NCBI GenBank assembly: GCA_002299865.1
Contig: DBNV01000088.1
Location: forward strand, 28,127 to 42,059
Direction of reading: 5' to 3'
From: Desulfonatronaceae bacterium UBA663
GTDB lineage: Bacteria > Desulfobacterota > Desulfovibrionia > Desulfovibrionales > Desulfonatronaceae
Length of the DNA stretch: 13,933 nucleotides
Under the pieces are notes generated by a model that saw only the letters and a program-made list of their open reading frames with translations, was not told where the DNA came from and did not search any database. This document shows, piece by piece, positions 5,165 to 11,304 of this stretch. The stretch's first letter is position 1; each line of letters opens with the position of its first letter. A program made the position numbers and the translations under genes.

Positions 5165-7243
5165 ATGAGCACCACGACAATCTCTGAATCGCGAAGTCCC
5201 GAGATCCTGGCTCCGGCCGGAGATAAAACGGCTTTTCTGGCGGCCCTGGCCGCCGGAGCGGACGCAGTCTACTGCGGGCTGAAGCATTTTTCAGCGCGCA
5301 TGGAGGCGGAGAACTTCTCCCTGCGCGAGCTGGCCCAACTGACCGCTCTGGCCCATGCCAAGGGCCGGCGGGTACTGGTGGCCATGAACTCCCTGCTCAA
5401 GCCCCATGATTTGCCGGCTGCCGGACGTCTGGTGGACCAGTTGCAACGCATCGTCCACCCGGACGGTTTGATCGTCCAGGACTTGGGTTTCCTGGATCTG
5501 GTCCGGCAGACGGGCTTTAGCGGAGAGGTGCACCTATCTACTTTGGCCTGCGTGGGCAATCCCGCTGGACTTGCGGCTGTTCAACGCCTTGGCGTGCGGC
5601 AGGTGGTCCTGCCCAGGGAGCTGGACCTGGACGAGATCAAACTCATGGCCCGGATCTGCCCGCCGGGCCTGGGTCTGGAAGTCTTTGTCCACGGCGCGTT
5701 GTGTTATGCTGTTTCCGGCCGGTGCTACTGGAGCAGCTACATGGGCGGCAAGAGCGGACTGCGCGGGCGTTGCGTTCAGCCCTGCCGTCGGCTTTACAGC
5801 CATGAGGGCCGTCAGGGCCGTTTTTTTTCCTGCCTGGATCTGAGTTTGGACATCCTGGTGAAAACCCTGCTGGATCTTCCCGAGGTGCGCACCTGGAAGA
5901 TAGAGGGCCGTAAAAAGAGCGCCCACTACGTGTTCCACACGGTCGCGGCCTACCGCATGCTGCGCGACGACCCAGGGGCAAGCAGGGTTAAGAAGGACGC
6001 CCTGGAGTTGATTTCCGTGGCCTTGGGCCGACCCGGCTCCCGCGCCGGTTACCTGCCCCAGCGTCCGCATCTGCCCCTTGATCCCCTTGAGCAGCACGGT
6101 TCCGGTTTGTTGGTCGGCTGCATTCCCAAGGACGCCAAGACGCTTTTTGTTCGCCCGAGGATTGCCTTGCAGCCCGGTGACCTGCTGCGTCTGGGCTCGG
6201 AGGATCAGCCCTGGCACCGGATCATCCGGGTGTCGCGCTTCGTGCCCAAGGGGGTGCGCTTCGAGTTGGAACAGGCTACCCGGCGTGGCGCCAAGCCCGG
6301 TCCTTGTCCACCTGCGGGGATAGCCCTGTGGTTGGTGGACCGTCGCGAGCCGGAACTGCGTCGTTTGCTGCAAGTCTGGGAGCAAGAGTTGAATCAGGTT
6401 CTGCCAGACGCCGGCCTGCAGGCTAACGAAGGTGGAGCCGGCTTCCAGCCGGCTCATGCTCCGGCAAGATGCCGGAGCCACATCGGTCCCTCCTTGTTTG
6501 TGCCGAGCCTGCCCAGGCCGCTTCGCAAGGCACCCGGCACACGGGAGATGGTCGTATCCCGACGCCCTCAACGCCGCCAGGAGCGCACGGTCCAGGCCAT
6601 GTGGCTGGATCCCCAATTTTTGGAACGCATGGCTCCGGCCACATGCCGCGATCTCTGCTGGTGGCTGCCCCCGGTGATCTGGCCCAATGAGGAAACGCTT
6701 TGGTTAGACGCCCTGGAGCAGGTCCGATCCTTTGGGGCGAGCATGTTTGTTTGCAACGCTCCTTGGCAGTCGGCCCTTTTCGTGGCGGGTGCGCACTCGG
6801 ACAGAGAGGAAATTTGGGCCGGACCGTTCTGCAACACGGCCAACGCCCTGGCCGTAGATGCCCTGCGCCGGATGGGGTTTGCCGGGGCCGTGGTCAGTCC
6901 GGAACTGGACGAAGAGTCCCTGTTGGCCTTGCCGGGAAGTGCCTCACTGCCCTTAGGCGTGGTCCTGCGGGGCATGTGGCCTTTGGCCGTTTCCCGCTGG
7001 CAGGCTGAGGAATTGCACCTGGAAAAACCCGTGATCAGCCCCAAGGAGGAGACCGCATGGACTCGAAAAATCGGCCAGAATCTTTGGGTATTCCCGGACT
7101 GGTCCCTTGATTTGACCGGATTCCAAAACAAGCTGGAGTCAGCGGGATACCGACTTTTTATCCAGCTTCATGAAAAACTGCCCGCCGGGCTGCGGGAGAG
7201 GCCCCGGACTTCGGCCTTTAACTGGAACCTAAGACTGCTGTAA
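5165..7243 (+). CDS. U32-family (YegQ/RlhA/TrhP-like) protein
   Basis: The 692-residue protein carries a peptidase U32 domain (about 11-270): PEILAPAGD at 11-19, AGADAVYCG, and the family signature EVFVHGALCYAVSGRC from residue 172. Four cysteines, C180, C187, C203 and C207, match the conserved set thought to bind an Fe-S cluster in RlhA and TrhP, the U32 enzymes that hydroxylate 23S rRNA and tRNA using a prephenate-derived cofactor. Despite the name, proteolysis is doubtful for this group. A middle region (about 310-415) and a C-terminal domain (about 475-692) follow, as in long U32 members. Residues 423-439 (GGAGFQPAHAPARCRSH) are encoded by a palindromic repeat inserted in frame in a linker. 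The ATG at 5165 is the only start before the conserved PEIL; it has no Shine-Dalgarno site because the preceding bases are the terminator T-tract. Confidence 0.85.
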   Translation: MSTTTISESRSPEILAPAGDKTAFLAALAAGADAVYCGLKHFSARMEAENFSLRELAQLTALAHAKGRRVLVAMNSLLKPHDLPAAGRLVDQLQRIVHPDGLIVQDLGFLDLVRQTGFSGEVHLSTLACVGNPAGLAAVQRLGVRQVVLPRELDLDEIKLMARICPPGLGLEVFVHGALCYAVSGRCYWSSYMGGKSGLRGRCVQPCRRLYSHEGRQGRFFSCLDLSLDILVKTLLDLPEVRTWKIEGRKKSAHYVFHTVAAYRMLRDDPGASRVKKDALELISVALGRPGSRAGYLPQRPHLPLDPLEQHGSGLLVGCIPKDAKTLFVRPRIALQPGDLLRLGSEDQPWHRIIRVSRFVPKGVRFELEQATRRGAKPGPCPPAGIALWLVDRREPELRRLLQVWEQELNQVLPDAGLQANEGGAGFQPAHAPARCRSHIGPSLFVPSLPRPLRKAPGTREMVVSRRPQRRQERTVQAMWLDPQFLERMAPATCRDLCWWLPPVIWPNEETLWLDALEQVRSFGASMFVCNAPWQSALFVAGAHSDREEIWAGPFCNTANALAVDALRRMGFAGAVVSPELDEESLLALPGSASLPLGVVLRGMWPLAVSRWQAEELHLEKPVISPKEETAWTRKIGQNLWVFPDWSLDLTGFQNKLESAGYRLFIQLHEKLPAGLRERPRTSAFNWNLRLL
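6432..6481. repeat. Double-hairpin palindromic repeat, copy 2, inside the U32 gene
   Basis: Two perfect hairpins lie side by side: GAGCCGGC, loop TTCCA, GCCGGCTC (6435-6455), and GCTCCGGCA, loop AGA, TGCCGGAGC (6458-6478). It is 46/50 identical to 872-921. The copy sits in an open reading frame with no stop and adds about 17 residues between the U32 and C-terminal domains. Confidence 0.85.
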
Positions 7244-7271
7244 CGATCAACGCACAAATATTGTTCAATCC

Positions 7272-7291
7272 TTCGGCAGGTTAGCGCCGAA
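7272..7291. other. Hairpin between convergent genes
   Basis: TTCGGC (7272-7277) and GCCGAA (7286-7291) form a 6-bp stem with an 8-nt loop in the 50-bp gap between the convergent U32 and LysM genes. Neither strand has a good T-run, so it is at best a weak shared terminator. Confidence 0.35.
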
Positions 7292-7293
7292 AG

Positions 7294-7938
7294 TTAGCGT
7301 TTAATGGTCAGAACCTGGCCGGGGTAGATCACGTTGTTGGTGCCGAGCTTGTTCAACCGGCGGATTTCATCCACCGTGACCCCGTAGGTCCGGCTGATCC
7401 GAAAAAGGGTTTCCCCGGCGCGGACTTCATGCAGGATCGGCTTGGCGGCAGCCGGCCGAGCCGGAGCCGGCTGAGCCGGTGCGGCGGCTTGGGTGGTCTG
7501 TCGGGCCGGCTGCTGGGTCGGCCTGGGAGTCGTCACCGCAGGTTGTTCCCGCCTTGCCGCAACCTCCGCGAACTGCTCCCTCATTTCCCGGGAGAGCTTG
7601 TCCACACGCATGGTCAGGATGCTGAAATCGCCCTGCATCCGCACCAGTGACTGCTGCCGGCCGCTTTCCTGGTTTTCCAGACCCACCAACCGAGAATCCA
7701 ATACGTCGAGCCTGGCCAGGATATCCTGCAGTTGCCTTTCGGACACCGTCTCCTTGCCTGAAGAAAAAATAACCACCAGGAGCACCAGGACGAAGATTCC
7801 GATGCCGCCCAGGATCAGGAGTTTGCCCCGGCCTTCCAGAAAATTACGCGGGCTGGTTTCCTTCGCTTCCGGCGGGGAGGTTTCCCGCGGTTCCTGTTCC
7901 ATGGCCTCAAGCTTTTGCAGCCAGCTTTTCTTATCCAT
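7294..7938 (-). CDS. Membrane-anchored LysM-domain protein
   Basis: The 214-residue protein has a charged N-terminal cytoplasmic tail (1-38), one membrane segment (LLILGGIGIFVLVLLVVIF, 40-58) and a coiled-coil-prone stretch (about 65-128). A Pro/Ala/Gln-rich spacer (about 130-167) leads to a C-terminal LysM domain (170-214: HEVRAGETLFRISRTYGVTV..., ending IYPGQVLTIKR). LysM binds peptidoglycan, so the protein probably spans the inner membrane and reaches the cell wall. The topology (positive residues before the segment) fits a type II anchor. The start is supported by GGAG about 7 nt upstream. It is a single gene, convergent with the U32 gene and divergent from the aromatic operon. Substrate or partner is not visible. 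Confidence 0.85.
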   Translation of the reverse strand: MDKKSWLQKLEAMEQEPRETSPPEAKETSPRNFLEGRGKLLILGGIGIFVLVLLVVIFSSGKETVSERQLQDILARLDVLDSRLVGLENQESGRQQSLVRMQGDFSILTMRVDKLSREMREQFAEVAARREQPAVTTPRPTQQPARQTTQAAAPAQPAPARPAAAKPILHEVRAGETLFRISRTYGVTVDEIRRLNKLGTNNVIYPGQVLTIKR

Positions 7939-8086
7939 AACTGATCTCCGTTGCTGTGATGGTGTTCAAGGCATGTCGACGCATGGTTCCAGAAAACGCC
8001 ATGGGATGCAAGGACTTTTCTCCGGCCCAAATTCTCCCTAGAGGGCGCACTACTTGTGGAAAGGCCCGGTCCATGAGGTGCTGCGG

Positions 8087-8136
8087 AAAAAAATGCAAAA
8101 AAACTCTTGACAAGCCCCCAAGGGCTCATTTACTAA
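8087..8136 (+). promoter_or_regulatory. Predicted promoter of the aromatic operon, with UP-like A-tracts
   Basis: Two runs of seven A (8087-8093 and 8097-8103) precede a perfect TTGACA (8107-8112); the best -10 at 18 bp is TACTAA (8131-8136), a weak match. The spacer contains a perfect inverted repeat, AGCCC-CCAA-GGGCT (8113-8126), which could be an operator. The predicted start, about 8143, is only a couple of bases from the leader-peptide ATG at 8145. The stretch 7939-8086, between this and the LysM gene, shows no gene or clear site. Confidence 0.55.
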
Positions 8137-8144
8137 CTTTGTCC

Positions 8145-8243
8145 ATGTCACCCGCTTTGACCATTCCCCACAGTACCAATTTTTATTTTGGCTTTTTTTA
8201 TTTTTGGCGCAACGTGGCCTGTGGTCAAGGGGGAGCGGTGTAG
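8145..8243 (+). CDS. Predicted Phe/Tyr/Trp-rich leader peptide
   Basis: A 32-codon frame, ATG to TAG, contains NFYFGFFYFWRN: codons 8181-8207 are TTT TAT TTT GGC TTT TTT TAT TTT TGG, eight aromatic residues of nine (five Phe, two Tyr, one Trp). It lies between the predicted promoter and a strong terminator ahead of genes that make Phe, Tyr and Trp precursors, the layout of classical leader peptides such as PheL and TrpL. No Shine-Dalgarno site precedes the ATG; the predicted transcript start suggests a leaderless message, or a start at TTG 8157. The frame is open further upstream (to about 7956), so a longer ORF is formally possible, but the promoter would lie inside it. The T-rich tract could give Phe codons by chance, though the two other frames read Leu-rich instead. 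Confidence 0.72.
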   Translation: MSPALTIPHSTNFYFGFFYFWRNVACGQGGAV

Positions 8244-8290
8244 TCGGAATAGCAGAACATCATAAAAACCGCACTCAAAAGGCCGCAGGC
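8157..8290 (+). promoter_or_regulatory. Antiterminator and competing helix of the aromatic attenuator
   Basis: Region 2, GCCTGTGGTC (8217-8226), pairs without a gap with region 3, GGCCGCAGGC (8281-8290): ten pairs, two of them G-U. Region 3 contains the 5' arm of the terminator, so the two helices exclude each other. Region 2 can also pair upstream: CTGTGG (8219-8224) with CCACAG (8168-8173), and TCAA (8225-8228) with TTGA (8157-8160). A ribosome stalled on the aromatic codons (8181-8207) would cover region 1 and leave region 2 free, which favours antitermination. Confidence 0.7.
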
Positions 8291-8311
8291 GATACGCCGG
8301 CGGCCTTTTTT
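8277..8311 (+). terminator. Attenuator terminator ahead of the aromatic operon
   Basis: AAAAGGCCGC (8277-8286) pairs with GCGGCCTTTT (8300-8309). Inside, GGCG (8288-8291) pairs with CGCC (8295-8298) around ATA, with a single A/G mismatch between the stems, and T6 follows (8306-8311). An outer ACCGC/GCGGT pair (8268-8272, 8312-8316) is also possible. It ends 61 nt before the first enzyme gene and downstream of the promoter. Confidence 0.88.
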
Positions 8312-8372
8312 GCGGTCAAGTCCGGTGTTAAGCGCAAGGCCGATTTGGGGCGCGACAAGGGAGGAATGGATC

Positions 8373-9176
8373 ATGCAGAACATGCACCTGGGCAAGGCGG
8401 TACGACTGGAGCGAATCTTCAACCGCAACACCGGGCGGACCATCATCGTGCCTATGGACCACGGGGTCAGCGTAGGCCCCATTTCCGGATTGGTGGACAT
8501 GCGCTCAACCATCAACGACGTGGCCGAGGGCGGGGCCAACGCCATCATTTTGCACAAGGGGCTGGTGCGCTGCTCCCACCGGGGCAAGGGCGCGGACATC
8601 GGCCTGATCGTGCACCTTTCGGCCAGCACTTCCCTGTCACCCTTTCCCAATGCCAAGACCCTGGTGGGCACGGTGGAGGATGCCATCAAGCTGGGCGCGG
8701 ACGCGGTCAGCCTGCACGTCAATCTGGGCGACGAGACCGAGCGGCACATGCTGGAGCAGATGGGCCGGGTGACCACTAAGGCCATGGACTGGGGCATGCC
8801 CGTGCTGGCCATGGTTTACGCCCGGGGGCCGAAGGTCAAGAACGAGTACGACCCCGAAGTGGTGGCCCACTGCGCCCGGGTGGGCGTGGAGCTGGGCGCG
8901 GACGTGGTCAAGGTGCCCTACACCGGAAGCGTGGACACCTTCCGGCCCGTGGTGGACGGCTGCTGCGTGCCCGTGGTCATTGCCGGCGGCCCCAAGCTGG
9001 ATAGCGCCCAGGACCTGCTGGTCATGGTCTACGACAGTCTGCAGGCCGGCGGCGCGGGGTTGTCCATCGGCCGGAACATCTTCCAGGCGGCCCAACCCTC
9101 GCGTCTGGTTCAGGCTCTGCACGGCATTGTGCACGACGACTGGGATGTGACCCAAGCCATGGAACTCCTCCAATAA
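8373..9176 (+). CDS. 2-amino-3,7-dideoxy-D-threo-hept-6-ulosonate (ADH) synthase
   Basis: This 267-residue class I aldolase of the DeoC/FbaB/DhnA group condenses an aspartate-semialdehyde and a sugar-phosphate-derived unit to ADH, the first step of the DAHP-independent route to 3-dehydroquinate known from methanogens and also used by Desulfovibrio. Visible features are PMDHGVSVGP (Asp29 in DHG), the ELGADVVKVPYTG strand with the expected Schiff-base Lys180, the phosphate-binding VIAGGPK and the late GGAGLSIGRNIFQ loop. Length is as usual for the family. I choose ATG 8373, not an upstream GTG or other start, because AAGGGAGGA (8358-8366 region) lies about 7 nt before it and the conserved sequence begins just after. 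It is the first gene of the operon and is controlled by the leader. Confidence 0.9.
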   Translation: MQNMHLGKAVRLERIFNRNTGRTIIVPMDHGVSVGPISGLVDMRSTINDVAEGGANAIILHKGLVRCSHRGKGADIGLIVHLSASTSLSPFPNAKTLVGTVEDAIKLGADAVSLHVNLGDETERHMLEQMGRVTTKAMDWGMPVLAMVYARGPKVKNEYDPEVVAHCARVGVELGADVVKVPYTGSVDTFRPVVDGCCVPVVIAGGPKLDSAQDLLVMVYDSLQAGGAGLSIGRNIFQAAQPSRLVQALHGIVHDDWDVTQAMELLQ

Positions 9177-9188
9177 AAGGAACCCATC

Positions 9189-10160
9189 ATGACTCAAATC
9201 TGGTTGAAAGCCGTGCCCTTTGACAAGCATCTGGTCACCCTGGCCTTGGAATCCGGGGTGGACGCCCTGATCACGACCTCGGACCGGGTCGGGGACGTGG
9301 CGGCTCTGGGCCGGGTGCGGGTCCTGGCCGAGGAAGAGGTTACGTTCATTGCCCTGCAATCCAAGGCGGACGAGGAAGCGGCCGTGCACGGCCTGCGTGC
9401 CGGCAAACCCGTGGCCCTGACCCAGGGCTGGGAGATCATTCCGGTGGAGAACATCCTGGCCCAGGCTGAGGGCTTGGGCGTGGAGGTCTCTTCCCTGGAA
9501 CAGGCCAGGCTGGCCGCGGGCATCCTGGAGCGCGGCGTGGACTTCGTGGTGATTCTGCCCGCCGCCGCGGCCGAACTCAAGGCCATCGTGGCCGCGCTCA
9601 AACTCTCCGAGGGCCGCCTGGACCTGGATGCGGCCGTCATTGAGGAGATCACGCCCGTGGGCCTCGGCCACCGGGTCTGCGTGGACACCTGTTCCCTGTT
9701 CAAGACCGGGCAGGGCATGCTGGTGGGCAATTCCAGCGCCTTCACCTTATTGGTCCACGCAGAAACCGAGGAAAATATCTATGTCGCGGCCAGGCCGTTT
9801 CGGATCAATGCCGGGGCCGTGCACGCCTACACTCTCCTGCCTCGCAACCGCACCGCGTATCTCGGCGAGATCCAGGCCGGCCAGGAAATCCTGGTGGTGA
9901 ATGCCCAGGGCCGAACCTCCTTGGCCGTGGTCGGCCGCAGCAAGGTGGAAATTCGCCCCCTGATCCTTATTGCCGCTTCCTGTGGGGAACGGCGCGGCAG
10001 CATCTTTTTGCAGAACGCGGAAACCATCCGTCTGGTCAGGCCTGACGGCAGCCCGGTGAGCGTGGTCGCCTTGGCCCCAGGTGACCAAGTGCTCTGCCGC
10101 CTGGACACGGCGGGCCGGCATTTCGGCATGGCTATTGCCGAGGAGATCAGCGAAACATGA
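9189..10160 (+). CDS. 3-dehydroquinate synthase II (archaeal type)
   Basis: The 323-residue protein belongs to the DHQS family of the archaeal type, unrelated to AroB. It uses NAD to deaminate and cyclise ADH to 3-dehydroquinate. Conserved blocks include the N-terminal WLKAVPFDK and ALESGVDALI, then VCVDTCSLFKTGQGMLVG from residue 163, ENIYVAARPFRINAGAVHAY and GRSKVEIRPLILI. It starts 12 nt after the ADH synthase stop, with AAAGGAA as ribosome site. The pair of ADH synthase plus DHQ synthase II is diagnostic of this pathway, and it replaces AroF/G/H and AroB in this operon. Full length with no visible damage. Confidence 0.92.
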   Translation: MTQIWLKAVPFDKHLVTLALESGVDALITTSDRVGDVAALGRVRVLAEEEVTFIALQSKADEEAAVHGLRAGKPVALTQGWEIIPVENILAQAEGLGVEVSSLEQARLAAGILERGVDFVVILPAAAAELKAIVAALKLSEGRLDLDAAVIEEITPVGLGHRVCVDTCSLFKTGQGMLVGNSSAFTLLVHAETEENIYVAARPFRINAGAVHAYTLLPRNRTAYLGEIQAGQEILVVNAQGRTSLAVVGRSKVEIRPLILIAASCGERRGSIFLQNAETIRLVRPDGSPVSVVALAPGDQVLCRLDTAGRHFGMAIAEEISET

Positions 10161-11284
10161 GCATCGATTCAAAACGCGAGGCGACCCCGGACAACGAGGT
10201 CCGGCTGGCGCAAATCCGCCGGGACATCGACGCCCTGGACCAGGATCTGCTGGCCCTGCTCAACCGTCGCGCCGGCTTGAGCCTGGAGGTGGGACGGCTC
10301 AAGCAGGACCGTCGGGAGATCATTTTTAAGCCGTTCCGGGAAAAGGAGGTTTTGTCCCGGCTGGCCCAGGCCAATCCCGGCCCCCTGCCCGAGACGCATC
10401 TGCGCGCCATTTACCGCGAGATTCTTTCCTCGTCACGCCGGTTGCAGCGACCCCAGACCATTGTTTATCTCGGACCCGAGGGCACGTTCTCTCACTTTGC
10501 CGGGCTGGAATACCTGGGGCATAGCGGAAATTTCCAGCCCAGAAACAATCTGCACGATGTTTTTGCTGCGGTGGCCAGCGGGGAGGCCGAGCTGGGGGTG
10601 ATTCCCCTGGAAAACTCCCTCCAGGGCACTGTGGGTCAGAGCCTGGATCTGTTCCTGCAGTTCGAGGTCCATGTCCAGGCGGAAATTTATTGCAAGATCA
10701 GTCACGCCCTGCTGGCTTTGAAAGGACAGACGGCAGACGTGGAGCGGGTTTATTCCCATCCCCAGGCCCTGGACCAGTGCGCGGCCTGGCTGCGTGCGAA
10801 CCTGCCCGCGGCCAGGATCATTCCCACGGAAAGCACGGCCGCTGCGGCCAGACGCGTCTTGGAGGAAGCAGGCTCTGCGGCCATCGGGCACGTGCGCGTG
10901 GCGAACATGCTCGGATTGACCGTCCTGGCCCGGCGCATCGAGGATCAGTCGGACAACTGGACCCGGTTTCTGATCATCGGGGCCCAGCCTCCGGAGGAGG
11001 GCAATCGGGACAAGACGTCCATGCTGTTCACCCTGCCGGACAAGCCCGGGGCCTTGGCCGAGGTGCTGAACCTGCTGGCCAGGGAAGGCATCAACCTGAA
11101 AAAACTTGAATCCCGGCCCCTGCGCGGGGAAAAATGGAAATACGTCTTTTTCGTGGATTTGGAATGCGACGTCAGCCGTCGGGAATATCAACAAGTGCAG
11201 GCCGATTTGCGCAACAGCTGCCATACCCTGCGCATCCTGGGCAGCTATCCGTCCGGGCCGTATCTGGACGTTTCCCGGGATTAG
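10157..11284 (+). CDS. pheA: Chorismate mutase / prephenate dehydratase (P-protein)
   Basis: This 375-residue bifunctional enzyme converts chorismate to prephenate and then phenylpyruvate, the precursor of Phe. An AroQ-type chorismate mutase domain comes first (about 14-95, IRRDIDALDQDLLALLNRR and RLKQDRREI). The prephenate dehydratase domain follows (about 98-275), starting YLGPEGTFSH and containing the catalytic TRF motif (269-271). The C-terminal ACT domain (about 285-370) has GALA (298-301; GALV in E. coli) and ESRP (318-321), the Phe-binding motifs, so Phe feedback inhibition is expected. The ATG overlaps the DHQ synthase stop by four bases (ATGA), implying coupled translation. Confidence 0.95.
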   Translation: MSIDSKREATPDNEVRLAQIRRDIDALDQDLLALLNRRAGLSLEVGRLKQDRREIIFKPFREKEVLSRLAQANPGPLPETHLRAIYREILSSSRRLQRPQTIVYLGPEGTFSHFAGLEYLGHSGNFQPRNNLHDVFAAVASGEAELGVIPLENSLQGTVGQSLDLFLQFEVHVQAEIYCKISHALLALKGQTADVERVYSHPQALDQCAAWLRANLPAARIIPTESTAAAARRVLEEAGSAAIGHVRVANMLGLTVLARRIEDQSDNWTRFLIIGAQPPEEGNRDKTSMLFTLPDKPGALAEVLNLLAREGINLKKLESRPLRGEKWKYVFFVDLECDVSRREYQQVQADLRNSCHTLRILGSYPSGPYLDVSRD

Positions 11285-11304
11285 AACTTTAGGACGAGGA
11301 ATTA

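Noticed and set aside
872..6481. CRISPR array from the two 50-bp palindromic repeats
   Set aside because: The two copies are 5.5 kb apart inside unrelated reading frames, with no spacer-repeat periodicity and no cas genes.
5534..6616. 360-codon minus-strand open frame opposite the U32 gene
   Set aside because: It is antisense to the conserved U32 signature and shows no motif of its own.
7956..8243. A 95-residue protein whose C-terminus contains the aromatic run
   Set aside because: It would include the promoter, A-tracts and spacer palindrome, has no ribosome site or recognisable domain, and its upstream part has no coding character. The short leader peptide is the simpler reading.
8637..9671. 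344-codon minus-strand open frame across ADH synthase and DHQ synthase II
   Set aside because: It spans the junction of two well-conserved plus-strand enzymes and has the repetitive His/Gly composition of an antisense shadow.
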